Notes under the pieces: model-generated
Database searches by the model: none
What the model was told of the DNA's origin: nothing
The model's input: the letters and a program-made list of their open reading frames with translations, nothing else
Shown: positions 50,297-60,171 of the stretch, one piece after another
Layout: each line of letters begins with the position of its first letter
How positions within the stretch are numbered: the stretch's first letter is position 1
Assembly: GCA_937983105.1 (NCBI GenBank)
Contig: CALKAM010000045.1
Coordinates: 3,604-67,603 of the forward strand
DNA length: 64,000 nt
Source: Planifilum sp021793745
Lineage (GTDB): Bacteria; Bacillota; Bacilli; Thermoactinomycetales; DSM-44946
Direction of reading: 5' to 3'
Position numbers and translations under genes: made by a program

Positions 50297-51265
50297 TTGA
50301 ACAGCGGTACCCACCGATGGATAGCCGATTCCGTTCTGCTCTTGGTCGCTTTTATCTGGGGAACCACCTTCGTCCTGGTCCAAAATGCCATCGAAACGCT
50401 GCCCCCCTTCACCTTTTTGGCGATCCGCTTCACGCTGGCGGGGTTGTTCCTCCTCCTGTTTTTCCGATGGAGGAACGTCACCTACCGCATCCCGTTCAAG
50501 CACCTGGCCGTCGGAGCCTTGATCGGAATTTGGCTCTTCCTGGGGTATGCCCTGCAAACCTTCAGTCTGCTTTACACCACCTCGGGAAAGTCCGGTTTTT
50601 TGACCGGGTTGTCCGTTGCCTTGGTTCCGATCTGGTCCCTGGTGCTTCTGGGGGTGAAGCCCCGTCCCACCGCCACGGCCGGCGTTCTGCTGGCCGTGTC
50701 CGGCTTGTATCTGCTGGCCTTCGCCGACTTCTCATCGATCAACCGCGGGGATGTCCTCGCCCTTCTGTGTGCCGTCGCCTTTGGTCTGCAGATCGTCTAT
50801 ACGGCCAAATACGCGCCAAAGGTGGAAGCCCTGCATCTGGTCACGATTCAGATATTTACCGTTGCGCTACTCAGCGGCGGATGTTCCCTTCTATTTGAAC
50901 CCTGGGAAAGGGTGCTCAGGGACAAAGCGTGGTCCGTTCCCGCTGTCGCCCTGGCGCTTTTGATCACGGCTTTTTTGGCCACGTCCCTGGCGTACCTTGC
51001 CCAAACCCATTTCCAGAGGTTCACCACGCCGACCCGGGTGGCCTTAATCTTTTCCATGGAGCCCGTGTTCGCCGCACTGGCGGATTATTGGTGGATGGAT
51101 GTGGCCCTCGGAGGTCGTACCCTGGCCGGTTGCATCCTCATCTTTGCGGGAATGGTGTTGGCGGAGGTCGAATGGCCGCCAACGCGGCGGAAACAACCCG
51201 TCGAAGAACGACGGGCCCTTACCGACCCTTCCCCCCACACCGCCTCCGCCCATGAAAAAAACTGA
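50297..51265 (+). CDS. EamA/DMT family transporter
   Basis: A 322-residue membrane protein with ten predicted helices in two EamA repeats (LLLVAFIWGTTFVLVQNAI at the start; the second half begins near NRGDVLALLCAVAFG). These proteins export metabolites such as amino acids. The start is a TTG at 50297 because GAGGAGG lies 7 bases before it; an upstream ATG at 50258 has no site. Confidence 0.92.
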   Translation: MNSGTHRWIADSVLLLVAFIWGTTFVLVQNAIETLPPFTFLAIRFTLAGLFLLLFFRWRNVTYRIPFKHLAVGALIGIWLFLGYALQTFSLLYTTSGKSGFLTGLSVALVPIWSLVLLGVKPRPTATAGVLLAVSGLYLLAFADFSSINRGDVLALLCAVAFGLQIVYTAKYAPKVEALHLVTIQIFTVALLSGGCSLLFEPWERVLRDKAWSVPAVALALLITAFLATSLAYLAQTHFQRFTTPTRVALIFSMEPVFAALADYWWMDVALGGRTLAGCILIFAGMVLAEVEWPPTRRKQPVEERRALTDPSPHTASAHEKN

Positions 51266-51287
51266 GACAGAGGAGCGGGAATACCGG

Positions 51288-51746
51288 ATGATTCGCGCGA
51301 ACTTTGTGGGAATTTTATTGATTGTTGCCGGCGTGTTGCTGCTGCTACGTCGATTGGACATCCCCATGGCGGAACGCTTCGGCACATGGGAATTCATCCT
51401 GTTTTTGACCGGAGCCGTCATGCTTGTGATCGCCCACTTTCGTTCCAACCGCAACCTGATGCTGTGGGCGGGTCTTCTGACCGGTATGAGCTTGCACATG
51501 TGGGGAAAAGCCAATGTGGACGGCTGGCCCGATCACTGGTTTTTCCTGTTCATCATCGTCGGCGCCTCCTTCCTGCTGGTTTTCGCCAGTCAGAAGGACC
51601 GCCGGAGCGGGATTATCGGCATATTGCTGATCCTGACCGGAATTGCCGCCTGGCCGGGTCTTCCCTGGGTGGCCGGTTCCGTCAACAACTACTGGCCGGT
51701 CCTGTTGGTCGTGCTGGGGATTTTCCTCATCACCAAGAAGGCGTAA
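51288..51746 (+). CDS. Small LiaF/DUF5668-like membrane protein
   Basis: A 152-residue protein with six hydrophobic helices in short hairpins (VGILLIVAGVLLLLRRL; GTWEFILFLTGAVMLVIAH; IGILLILTGIAAW; YWPVLLVVLGIFLI). The repeated G-I-L-L-I-x-x-G pattern resembles LiaF N-terminal and related membrane proteins. No enzymatic motif is seen. The ATG at 51288 is preferred since AGAGGAGCGGG precedes it; an ATG at 51252 would overlap the EamA gene by 14 bases. Confidence 0.72.
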   Translation: MIRANFVGILLIVAGVLLLLRRLDIPMAERFGTWEFILFLTGAVMLVIAHFRSNRNLMLWAGLLTGMSLHMWGKANVDGWPDHWFFLFIIVGASFLLVFASQKDRRSGIIGILLILTGIAAWPGLPWVAGSVNNYWPVLLVVLGIFLITKKA

Positions 51747-51787
51747 GCTACATAAGCAGGCCCGCATCCCCCGGGCACAAGTCCAAA

Positions 51788-51816
51788 GGAAAAGAGCCGC
51801 CGAAGCGGCTCTTTTC
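51788..51816. terminator. Bidirectional terminator between small membrane gene and ddl
   Basis: Ten-base arms AAAGAGCCGC and GCGGCTCTTT with a 4-base loop, flanked by A-run and T-run. It can end both converging genes. Confidence 0.85.
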
Positions 51817-51828
51817 TTTGATTGTCAC

Positions 51829-52944
51829 TCATGCATCCTCTTCATATGTCGTTATCAGCTGTTCCTTCTCCCGATGCCGTTCAATGGCCAATTGGATCAA
51901 CCGATCGACCAATTCGGGATAGTCGAGGCCCGTATGCTCCCACAGCTTGGCATACATGCTGAACTGGGTAAAACCGGGCATGGTGTTGATCTCATTGACC
52001 AGGACCTGGCCGTTATCCTTTCGGATGAAAAAGTCGACCCGGGCCAACCCGGAACAATCGATGGCGCGGAAACACTTGACCGCCAGGCGACTCACTTCCT
52101 CCACCGTCTCGGCGGGAAGTTCCGCCGGAATGCGCATTTCCGACTTTCCGTCGATATACTTGGCCCGGTAGTCGTAAAACTCGTTGGAGGAAATAATTTC
52201 ACCGGGCACGGAAACGGCGGGTTGGTTATTCCCGAGAACGGCCACCTCCACTTCCCGGGCGGAAACAAATTCCTCCACAATCACCTTCCGATCATAACGA
52301 GCCGCCAATTTCATCGCTTCGATCAGCCCCTCACGATCCTTGGCCTTGGAAACGCCGACGCTGGACCCGAGGTTGGCCGGTTTCACAAAACAGGGATAGC
52401 CGAAGGTGTCCTCCACCTCCGCCACCACCCGTTCAAACTCCTGTTCCATCTCGTGCCGCAAAAAATGCGTGAAACGAACCTGGGGAATGCCCTCCTGGGC
52501 AAATACCTTTTTCATCATCACCTTGTCCATGCCCACCGCGGAAGCGAGAACGCCCGCCCCCACGTAGGGAATTCCGGTCAGCTCCAGCAACCCCTGAACC
52601 GTGCCGTCTTCTCCATAGGTCCCGTGAAGGACGGGGAACACCACATCGATGTTCTCGGGATCAAAGGGGGCCAGGGAGCCCTTCCCCGTCTGGGCAGGGA
52701 GCGTCGGAGGCAGCTCTTCGCGAATTCGGCCCAACAGCTCCCGCTCCACCTTTCCCTCCAAAAAGGCGACGGCCCGTTCCCGGAGATGCCACTTCCCCTC
52801 CTTGTCGATGGCTATCGGCAACACCTCATACTTCCCGGGATCCATCGAACGAATGAGGGAAGCCGCCGACATCAGCGACACCTCGTGTTCGCCGGACTTT
52901 CCGCCGTATAACACAGCCACGCGTATCCTTTGACTCATACTCAT
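51829..52944 (-). CDS. ddl: D-alanine--D-alanine ligase
   Basis: ATP-grasp enzyme making the D-Ala-D-Ala end of the peptidoglycan stem. The 371-residue protein shows VAVLYGGKSGEHEVSL at the N-terminus, VFPVLHGTYGEDGTVQGLLEL, KPANLGSSVGVSKA, the EFYDYRAKYID loop of D-Ala-type enzymes and the metal-binding VNEINTMPGFT. ATG codons at 52944 and 52938 are both possible. A lone transcription unit. Confidence 0.97.
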   Translation of the reverse strand: MSMSQRIRVAVLYGGKSGEHEVSLMSAASLIRSMDPGKYEVLPIAIDKEGKWHLRERAVAFLEGKVERELLGRIREELPPTLPAQTGKGSLAPFDPENIDVVFPVLHGTYGEDGTVQGLLELTGIPYVGAGVLASAVGMDKVMMKKVFAQEGIPQVRFTHFLRHEMEQEFERVVAEVEDTFGYPCFVKPANLGSSVGVSKAKDREGLIEAMKLAARYDRKVIVEEFVSAREVEVAVLGNNQPAVSVPGEIISSNEFYDYRAKYIDGKSEMRIPAELPAETVEEVSRLAVKCFRAIDCSGLARVDFFIRKDNGQVLVNEINTMPGFTQFSMYAKLWEHTGLDYPELVDRLIQLAIERHREKEQLITTYEEDA

Positions 52945-53281
52945 CCAACCTTTCCGTTTTCTCCGCCCCTGATATCCGCGGATCAGTTTCCTTTCACAAC
53001 ATATTCAACGATTGCCCCGGTGGAAACCGGATCATCCGGTTTCACCCGATTATTTTGAGTTGCCTGATGCCCCTGACAAAAAAATATCGCCTGGCCTGAA
53101 GCAGGCGATGAGGCGGCGGACAAACCGCAGCCGGGATGGCCGTGCGATTTTCCGCTTCGGCCCCCGGCCCGGCGGATAACGCTCATCCCCGATCCGTCAA
53201 TCACCGGGTTCGCCTACATCGGTCGACTCCGGTGGCCGAGCAGAGGCTCCAGCATCACTATATACCGACCCCGGCGGCCGG
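52945..53281. other. Intergenic stretch between ddl and engB
   Basis: It holds the engB-side terminator. A 73-codon minus-strand frame (52983-53204) runs through that terminator and is rejected. No RNA gene is seen. Confidence 0.5.
53078..53110 (-). terminator. Terminator of the lonA-engB unit
   Basis: On the minus strand ATCGCCTG and CAGGCGAT arms with loop CTTCAGGC, followed by A and seven T. Confidence 0.8.
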
Positions 53282-53872
53282 TCAAGAAGATGGAAGCCAC
53301 CGCTGAATGGCATTCCACAACTCCTCTTTTCCCTGGCCGGTTTGGGCGGAAAACAGGATCAGGGGGTCATCGGAACGGAGAGACAGGCCTTCCCGCACCT
53401 GTTTCGAATGCTTTTGCCAGCGACCGCGGGAAATCTTGTCCGCCTTGGTGGCCACGACGATCGCCGGAAGCCCGTAATGCTTCAACCAGTCGTACATCTG
53501 CCGGTCGTCCGCCGTCGGCGGGTGGCGCAGATCGATGATATGAATCACCCCGATCAGCGCTTTTCGATTCGTCAGATAATACTCAATCATCCTTCCCCAG
53601 GCGGCTTTGACGGCTTTGGAAACCCGGGCAAACCCGTATCCCGGCATGTCCGCCAGGTAAAACCGGTCGTCCACCCGATAAAAGTTGATCGTTTGGGTCT
53701 TCCCGGGCTTTCCGCTGGTGTGAGCCAATTTCCGGCGGTTTACCAAGCGATTGATCAAGGAGGATTTCCCCACATTGGAACGCCCGGCCAAAGCGATCTC
53801 CGGCAGGGCGCTTCGGGGATATTGGTCGGGTTTTACCGCGCTGCCGACAAACTCAGCCTTGATGTTGCTCAT
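53282..53872 (-). CDS. engB: Ribosome biogenesis GTPase YsxC/EngB
   Basis: Essential 196-residue GTPase for 50S assembly. The G1 loop GRSNVGKS lies at 30-37, followed by G2/G3 (GKTQTINFY, LADMPGYG) and G4 TKAD. Its start overlaps the lon end by 20 bases. Order lonA-ysxC is as in Bacillus. Confidence 0.97.
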   Translation of the reverse strand: MSNIKAEFVGSAVKPDQYPRSALPEIALAGRSNVGKSSLINRLVNRRKLAHTSGKPGKTQTINFYRVDDRFYLADMPGYGFARVSKAVKAAWGRMIEYYLTNRKALIGVIHIIDLRHPPTADDRQMYDWLKHYGLPAIVVATKADKISRGRWQKHSKQVREGLSLRSDDPLILFSAQTGQGKEELWNAIQRWLPSS

Positions 53873-56192
53873 CGGTATTCTTCCTTACCAGCGCCAGTTT
53901 GAGCACTTCATCCATATGGTTCACCAATGAAAAGGTCAAATCCTTTCGGACGCTTTTGGGGATATCCTCCAAATCCTTTTTGTTCTCCTGGGGGAGGATG
54001 ACATGGGTGATGCCGGCCCGGTGAGCCGCCAGGGCTTTCTCCTTCAACCCCCCGATGGGCAAGACCCGTCCCCTCAGCGTGATCTCCCCGGTCATAGCCA
54101 CTTCCCGCGAGACCGGGATACGGGTCAAGGCGGATACCAGGGCGGTCGCCATGGTGATCCCCGCCGAAGGGCCGTCCTTGGGAATCGCTCCCTCCGGCAC
54201 ATGGATGTGGATATCGTGCTTCTCATGAAATTCCGGATCGATGTCCAATTCCTTCGCCCGGGACCGGATATAGCTGAAGGCGGCCTGAGCCGATTCCTTC
54301 ATGACATCCCCGAGCTTGCCGGTCAGGGTCAATTGTCCCTTGCCGGGAAGCACGGACACCTCGATATTTAACGTGTCTCCACCCGCTTCGGTCCAGGCCA
54401 GTCCGGTGGCGGCGCCGACTTGGTCCTCCTCTTCAGCCCGACCGTAACGATAGCGCTCCGAACCCAGGTATTTCGAAAGATTCCGCGCCGTGATTACGCT
54501 TCGCTTCTTCTTTCCGCTGACCAGCTCCCGGGCCGCTTTCCGGCAAAGGGTGCCGATGGTCCGTTCCAAATTGCGGACTCCCGCCTCCCGGGTATACTCC
54601 CGGATGATTTTGCGAATGGCGTCGGCGTTGATGCGCAGCTGATCCTCCGCCAGCCCGTGCTCCTCCCGCTGTTTGGGGATGAGATACTGTTTGGCGATCT
54701 TCTCCTTCTCCAGCTCGGTGTAACCCGAGATGTAGAGGACCTCCATCCGGTCCAACAGCGGACGCGGAATGTTGTGCATCGCGTTGGCCGTCGTGATGAA
54801 CATCACCTTGGACAGGTCATAGGGGATCTCGATGTAGTGATCGCTGAAGCTGTTGTTCTGTTCCGGGTCGAGCACCTCCAACAGGGCGGAGGAGGGATCG
54901 CCGCGAAAATCCATGGACATCTTGTCGATTTCATCCAGCAGGAAAACCGGATTCACCGTTCCCGCCGTTCGCATCCCCTGGATGATTCTTCCCGGCAATG
55001 CTCCCACATAGGTGCGCCGATGGCCGCGAATCTCCGCTTCATCCCGCACGCCGCCCAGGGAAACCCGCACAAATTTCCGCCCCAGTGCCCGGGCGATGGA
55101 ACGGGCCAGGGACGTCTTTCCCACCCCCGGCGGCCCGACAAAGCAGAGGATGGGACCCTTCAGCCGTTTCACCATTTTTTGCACGGCCAGGTATTCCAAC
55201 ACCCGCTCCTTGGCCTTTTTTAAACCGTAATGATCCTCGTCCAAAATCTGTTCCGCTTTCTCGAGGTCCAGGTCATCGACCGTCTCTTTCCGCCAGGGCA
55301 GGTTCAAAAGCCACTCCACATAGGTGCGGATGACGCCACCTTCCGCCGAAGTGGTGGGGATTTTTTCGAGGCGGTCGATCTCCTTTTCCACCTTCTCCTT
55401 GACATAATCCGGAGCATCCAGCTTCTGTAGCTGGTTGCGAAGCTCCTCCACTTCCCCCATTCGGCCTTCCTTTTCCCCCAGCTCCCGCTGAATCGCCTTC
55501 ATTTGCTCACGCAGATAGTATTCCTTCTGGGTCTTCTCCATCTGTTTCTTGACCCGCTGACTGATTTTCCGCTCCAGCTCCAATACTTCCCGCTCATTGT
55601 TCATGATCTTGAGCAGGGTCTCCAGGCGTTCCTTGATATCGATCGTCTCCAAAATCCGTTGCTTGTCGGCGATCTTCAGGGGCAAGTGGGAGGTGATCAC
55701 ATCCGCCAACCGTCCGGGCTCGTCGATATCGGAAACGGCGGAGTAGGTCTCCGGAGACACCTTTTTCGACAGGCGCAGATACTGTTCAAAATGATCCAGA
55801 ACGGAGCGCATCAACGCTTCGATATGGAGATCGGTTTTCTCTTCGATGGTGATCTGTTCGATCCGAACCTGGAAAAAGTCGTCCTCCTGGACGAACTCCA
55901 GAATTTTGGCACGGTGAAGCCCCTCCACCAGAACGCGAATCGTTCCGTTGGGAAGCTTCAACATCTGCCGAACCCGGGCGATGGTTCCCATTTTATAAAT
56001 ATCATCGGGCTTGGGATCTTCGATGTGAACTTCCAACTGGGAAGCGAGCAAAATCAGATTGTCATCCACCATGGCTTGTTCCAGCGCCTTGACCGATTTT
56101 TCCCGACCGACGTCCAGATGGAGCACCATATTGGGATATACGATCAACCCGCGAAGGGGCAACAATGGGAGTATGCGCTCTTCGGATTTCAC
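53853..56192 (-). CDS. lon: ATP-dependent protease LonA
   Basis: Soluble homo-hexameric quality-control protease, about 779 residues. N-terminal substrate domain (LPLLPLRGLIVYPNMVLHLDVGR), coiled coil, AAA+ module with GPPGVGKTSLARSIA and LLDEIDKM, and the C-terminal peptidase with serine in KDGPSAGITMA and lysine in IGGLKEKALAA. The start is a GTG at 56192 preceded by GGAGGTG at a longish distance; the open frame upstream begins with a TTG at 56228. An extended -10 (TGATATAAT) lies near 56336-56345 on the minus strand. No CtsR box was seen. Confidence 0.96.
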   Translation of the reverse strand: MKSEERILPLLPLRGLIVYPNMVLHLDVGREKSVKALEQAMVDDNLILLASQLEVHIEDPKPDDIYKMGTIARVRQMLKLPNGTIRVLVEGLHRAKILEFVQEDDFFQVRIEQITIEEKTDLHIEALMRSVLDHFEQYLRLSKKVSPETYSAVSDIDEPGRLADVITSHLPLKIADKQRILETIDIKERLETLLKIMNNEREVLELERKISQRVKKQMEKTQKEYYLREQMKAIQRELGEKEGRMGEVEELRNQLQKLDAPDYVKEKVEKEIDRLEKIPTTSAEGGVIRTYVEWLLNLPWRKETVDDLDLEKAEQILDEDHYGLKKAKERVLEYLAVQKMVKRLKGPILCFVGPPGVGKTSLARSIARALGRKFVRVSLGGVRDEAEIRGHRRTYVGALPGRIIQGMRTAGTVNPVFLLDEIDKMSMDFRGDPSSALLEVLDPEQNNSFSDHYIEIPYDLSKVMFITTANAMHNIPRPLLDRMEVLYISGYTELEKEKIAKQYLIPKQREEHGLAEDQLRINADAIRKIIREYTREAGVRNLERTIGTLCRKAARELVSGKKKRSVITARNLSKYLGSERYRYGRAEEEDQVGAATGLAWTEAGGDTLNIEVSVLPGKGQLTLTGKLGDVMKESAQAAFSYIRSRAKELDIDPEFHEKHDIHIHVPEGAIPKDGPSAGITMATALVSALTRIPVSREVAMTGEITLRGRVLPIGGLKEKALAAHRAGITHVILPQENKKDLEDIPKSVRKDLTFSLVNHMDEVLKLALVRKNTDEQHQG

Positions 56193-56374
56193 TGCTTTTG
56201 GTGCACCTCCAGTGCAGGTGTGGGTCAATCAAACTGAAGGCTTCGATTGAAAAGGAAAACCGGTCCCATAGCGGGATACGACCGGCAACCCAATAGGAAT
56301 TCCAATTCCACGGAAAAGATGTTCGGCTTTTTCCTATTATATCACATCCACCTCTGGGATGGGATGTACGGGCA

Positions 56375-58060
56375 TCACACCGGGGTCGTGGACGCGGTGA
56401 GCACTCCCCCCGGAGCCGGAATCGACCGCTCCCTCTCTTCTTTTTCCTCCTGGAGCAGCGCGCGGTCCAACACCTCTTCCAACCGGCTGACCGGAATCAC
56501 CTCGATCCCCTCCATCTCCTTGAACAGGCTTTGCATATTTTCCTCGGGAATGATCACCCGGGAAGCCCCCGCCTGCCGGGCGGCATCCACCTTGGCCACG
56601 ACGCCCCCCACCGGTTTCACCCGACCGTGAATGCTCAATTCCCCGGTCATGGCCAGCCGGTTGTCCACTGGGATCCCCCGGATCGCCGAAACGATGGCCG
56701 TGGCGATGGTTACTCCGGCCGAAGGGCCATCGATCGGTACCCCTCCCGGAAAATTGACGTGCAGGTGGTAATCGTCCGGTGCAAAACCGGTTCGCCTCAG
56801 GACGGTCATCACGTTTTCCACGGAACCCCGGGCCATGCTTTTTCGGCGCAGGGTCCGGGACCTTCCGCCCAACTCCTCCTCGTCGACCACACCCGTGATC
56901 CGCAGGCTTCCGCCGCCCTTCTCCTCCGCCGGAACCGCCGTCACCTCAATTTCCAGCAATGCGCTCATGTTGGGACCGGAAACAGCCAACCCCGTTGCCA
57001 CTCCGGCCTGGGGACGATCCGGCATCTTCAGCTCCGGTCGAGGGGACAGCTGACTGTTGTGCACCACCCATTCCACATCGGAAGCATGCACATGCTCCCT
57101 TTTTTCCGTCAGGGCCAGTCCGACGGCGGTCTGGACGATGTTGACCACTTCCCGACCGTTGGTGGCATACTTTTGGATGATCCGGATCACTTCTTCGTCG
57201 AAGCGGACACCCGTCCGATTCAGGGCCTGGCGGGCGATCTGCCCGATCTCCTTCCCGCGGAGTGGCCGGAAGAAGATCTCCATACACCGGGATCGAATCG
57301 CCGGTGGAATCTCTTCGGGCATCCGGGTGGTCGCCCCGATCAAGCGGAAATCGGCGGGCAAACCGTTTTGGAAGATGTCGTGGATGTGGGAAGGGATATT
57401 GGAGTCCTCCGGGTTATAATAGGCGCTTTCCAAAAACACCTTTCGGTCTTCCAACACCTTTAAAAGCTTATTCATCTGAATCGGGTGCAGTTCGCCAATT
57501 TCATCGATAAAGAGCACGCCGCCATGGGCCTTGGTAACCGCCCCCGGCTTGGGCTGAGGGATCCCGGCGATCCCCATCGCCCCCGCCCCCTGATAAATCG
57601 GATCGTGTACCGAGCCGATCAGGGGATCCGCGATCCCCCGCTCGTCAAAACGGGCGGTGGTGGCATCGATCTCCACAAACTTGGACTCGGCGTTGAAGGG
57701 AGAAAGGGGATTTTTCTTCGCTTCTTCCAGAATCACGCGTGCTGCAGCGGTTTTGCCGACCCCCGGCGGTCCGTAGATGATCACGTGTTGCGGGTTGGGA
57801 CCGCAAAGGGCCGCCGCGAGGGCCTTCACTCCCTCCTCTTGTCCAACGATTTCATCGACGGAGGACGGCCGCGTCTTTTCGGCGAGGGGTTCCGTCAAGG
57901 ATATGGTGCGCAATCGTTGAAGCTTCTCCATCTCCTTGCGGGATTCCCGGTCGATCGCGCTCCGATTGGTTTGTTGGTTCTTCAGCAGGTTCCAAAAGTA
58001 CAAGCCGATGACTACGGAGAAAAACACCTGAAGCAACATCAACAGTACCGTCCAGTTCAC
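56375..58060 (-). CDS. lonB: ATP-dependent protease LonB (membrane-anchored, sporulation type)
   Basis: A 561-residue Lon-type protease anchored by an N-terminal helix (VLLMLLQVFFSVVIGLYFW). AAA+ motifs GPPGVGKTAAARVI and LFIDEIGELHPIQMNK, then the peptidase with serine in PIDGPSAGVTIA and lysine in VGGVVAKVDAA. Bacillus LonB is made in the forespore under sigma-F. GTG at 58060 has GGGAGG 8 bases upstream. The sequence follows B. subtilis LonB closely. Confidence 0.95.
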   Translation of the reverse strand: MNWTVLLMLLQVFFSVVIGLYFWNLLKNQQTNRSAIDRESRKEMEKLQRLRTISLTEPLAEKTRPSSVDEIVGQEEGVKALAAALCGPNPQHVIIYGPPGVGKTAAARVILEEAKKNPLSPFNAESKFVEIDATTARFDERGIADPLIGSVHDPIYQGAGAMGIAGIPQPKPGAVTKAHGGVLFIDEIGELHPIQMNKLLKVLEDRKVFLESAYYNPEDSNIPSHIHDIFQNGLPADFRLIGATTRMPEEIPPAIRSRCMEIFFRPLRGKEIGQIARQALNRTGVRFDEEVIRIIQKYATNGREVVNIVQTAVGLALTEKREHVHASDVEWVVHNSQLSPRPELKMPDRPQAGVATGLAVSGPNMSALLEIEVTAVPAEEKGGGSLRITGVVDEEELGGRSRTLRRKSMARGSVENVMTVLRRTGFAPDDYHLHVNFPGGVPIDGPSAGVTIATAIVSAIRGIPVDNRLAMTGELSIHGRVKPVGGVVAKVDAARQAGASRVIIPEENMQSLFKEMEGIEVIPVSRLEEVLDRALLQEEKEERERSIPAPGGVLTASTTPV

Positions 58061-58163
58061 ATCCCATTCCTCCCGATCCAAATATGCTGGCACCGGTCCT
58101 TCGCTTTGGCGTCACGCATAGTATGGCCGAGGAAAATTAGGGATAGTCACAGCGGACAATTCC

Positions 58164-58202
58164 ACAAAAAAACAGCCGCCCGCCCTTCGGCGTGCGGCTG
58201 CC
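58164..58202 (-). terminator. Terminator of clpX
   Basis: On the minus strand CAGCCGC and GCGGCTG arms with a GC-rich inner part, followed by seven T. Confidence 0.85.
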
Positions 58203-58216
58203 CTGGTAAGCCCGCT

Positions 58217-59479
58217 TCAGGCGCTTTCCTCTTTCATTTCAATGACGCGGCCTTCACGGGTGGTCAAGCGCGGCCCCACTTTTTTCAACACGCTGTCCTT
58301 CGTAACCACACATTTGGTTACGTCGTCCCGGGAGGGCAGTTCAAACATCACATCGAGCATGATGGACTCGATGATCGCCCGAAGTCCCCGGGCCCCCGTG
58401 TTCCGTTTGATGGCTTCCGCGGCGATCAGGCGGAGGGCCTCCTCCTCAAACACCAACTCCACGCCGTCCATCTCCATCAGCTTCTGATACTGTTTCACCA
58501 AGGCGTTCTTCGGCTCTTTCAAAATGCGGACAAGGGTCTCTTCATCCAAGGGTTCCAGCGTGGAAATGACCGGGAGACGGCCGACAAATTCCGGGATCAA
58601 CCCGAATCGGAGCAGATCTTCGGGCAAAACCATTTTCAGGTATTCACCGGGTTTCATATCGGTGGTGGTGGTCTCCGCACCGAAACCGATCACTTTTTTA
58701 CCGATACGGCGCTTGATGATCTGCTCCAGCCCGTCGAAGGCACCGCCGCAGATGAACAGGATGTTGCTGGTATCGATCTGAATAAACTCCTGGTGGGGAT
58801 GCTTCCGGCCGCCCTGCGGCGGAACGCTGGCCATCGTCCCCTCCAGGATCTTCAGCAGCGCCTGCTGAACCCCTTCACCGGATACATCCCGGGTAATGGA
58901 AGGATTTTCTGATTTCCGCGCCACCTTGTCGATCTCGTCGATGTAGATGATCCCCCGTTCCGCCTTCTCCACATCATAATCCGCCGCCTGGATCAATTTC
59001 AGGAGAATGTTCTCCACATCCTCCCCCACGTATCCGGCTTCGGTCAGGGATGTGGCGTCGGCGATGGCAAAGGGAACGTTGAGAATCCGGGCAAGGCTCT
59101 GGGCCAAAAGGGTTTTACCGCTTCCCGTGGGCCCGATCATGATGATATTGCTCTTCTGCAGCTCCACATCATCCGTTTTGGTGGAACTGTTGATCCGCTT
59201 GTAATGGTTGTAAACGGCAACGGACAGCGATTTTTTGGCATGATCCTGCCCGATGACGTACTGGTCGAGAATATCGCGGATTTCCTGGGGTTTGGGCAAG
59301 TTCTTGAGGTCAATGTCCTCTTCGCCCCCCAGTTCTTCCTCCACGATCTCATTGCACAGCTCAATGCACTCATCGCAGATATATACTCCCGGGCCAGCGA
59401 CCAATTTGCGCACTTGATCCTGGGACTTTCCGCAGAAGGAGCATTTGAGTTGGCCCTTTTCCTCGTTAAACTTGAACAT
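58217..59479 (-). CDS. clpX: ATP-dependent Clp protease ATP-binding subunit ClpX
   Basis: AAA+ unfoldase partner of ClpP, 420 residues. Zinc-binding cysteines C13, C16, C35 and C38 at the N-terminus, Walker A GPTGSGKT at 116-123, Walker B IIYIDEIDK and the family RSENPSITRDVSGEGVQ block. It follows clpP by 4 bases and precedes the terminator. Confidence 0.98.
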   Translation of the reverse strand: MFKFNEEKGQLKCSFCGKSQDQVRKLVAGPGVYICDECIELCNEIVEEELGGEEDIDLKNLPKPQEIRDILDQYVIGQDHAKKSLSVAVYNHYKRINSSTKTDDVELQKSNIIMIGPTGSGKTLLAQSLARILNVPFAIADATSLTEAGYVGEDVENILLKLIQAADYDVEKAERGIIYIDEIDKVARKSENPSITRDVSGEGVQQALLKILEGTMASVPPQGGRKHPHQEFIQIDTSNILFICGGAFDGLEQIIKRRIGKKVIGFGAETTTTDMKPGEYLKMVLPEDLLRFGLIPEFVGRLPVISTLEPLDEETLVRILKEPKNALVKQYQKLMEMDGVELVFEEEALRLIAAEAIKRNTGARGLRAIIESIMLDVMFELPSRDDVTKCVVTKDSVLKKVGPRLTTREGRVIEMKEESA

Positions 59480-59483
59480 CGTA

Positions 59484-60080
59484 TCACCCCTTTCGGAGAT
59501 CTCTCCGGGTGATCACTTCATCAATCAAGCCATACTCCTTAGCTTCGTAGGCATCCATGAAGTGGTCCCGATCGGTGTCTCGCTCAATCTTCTCCAAAGG
59601 TTGACCGGTTCGTTCGGCCAAAATTTCGTTGATCTTTTGGCGAGTCCGCAGGATCCAATCGGCATGGATTTTGATATCCGACGCCTGCCCACGGACTCCC
59701 CCCAGCGGCTGGTGGATCATCACCTCGCTATTGGGCAGAGCGAACCGTTTCCCTTTGGTGCCGGCCACCAGCAGGAAAGCACCCATGCTAGCAGCCAAGC
59801 CGACACAGATGGTGGAAACGTCCGGTTTGATGTGCTGGATGGTGTCATAGATCGCCATCCCCGCCGTCACGGAACCCCCCGGTGAATTTATGTACAAGTT
59901 GATGTCTTTCTCCGGATCCTCGGCCTGAAGAAACAAAAGCTGGGCCACAACCAGATTGGCCACATTGTCATCAATGGGACTGCCGATGAAGATGATGCGG
60001 TCCTTCAAAAGCCGGGAATATATGTCATAGGCGCGTTCACCTCGGTTGGTCTGCTCGACCACCATCGGAATCAACGGCAC
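59484..60080 (-). CDS. clpP: ATP-dependent Clp protease proteolytic subunit ClpP
   Basis: Serine protease subunit, 198 residues. Catalytic S98 in AASMGAF, H123 in MIHQP and an aspartate near 172 are in place. The start is a GTG at 60080 with AAAGGGGTG upstream. In Bacillus clpP lies elsewhere; here it sits between tig and clpX, an arrangement common in other bacteria. Confidence 0.97.
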   Translation of the reverse strand: MPLIPMVVEQTNRGERAYDIYSRLLKDRIIFIGSPIDDNVANLVVAQLLFLQAEDPEKDINLYINSPGGSVTAGMAIYDTIQHIKPDVSTICVGLAASMGAFLLVAGTKGKRFALPNSEVMIHQPLGGVRGQASDIKIHADWILRTRQKINEILAERTGQPLEKIERDTDRDHFMDAYEAKEYGLIDEVITRRDLRKG

Positions 60081-60116
60081 AGGTTACACCCCTTTCCCTT
60101 TAAGGATAGGAACGGT

Positions 60117-60156
60117 TGTAAAACAAGGCACGCAAGGATTTACGTGCCTCGTTTCC
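60117..60156 (-). terminator. Hairpin between tig and clpP
   Basis: On the minus strand AAACGAGGCACG and CGTGCCTTGTTT arms with a 10-base loop, then a short T-run. It may partly separate tig from clpP-clpX transcription. Confidence 0.6.
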
Positions 60157-60171
60157 ACCGCTCACTATTCA

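Noticed and set aside
52983..53204. Minus-strand frame of 73 codons between ddl and engB
   Set aside because: It reads through a clear rho-independent terminator.
53200..53280. tRNA-like pieces GGTTCG and GTGGCCGAG
   Set aside because: They occur in the wrong order for a cloverleaf and no acceptor stem forms.
56193..56374. CtsR-controlled heat-shock promoter for lonA
   Set aside because: No GGTCAAA-type tandem repeat is present in this region or before clpP.
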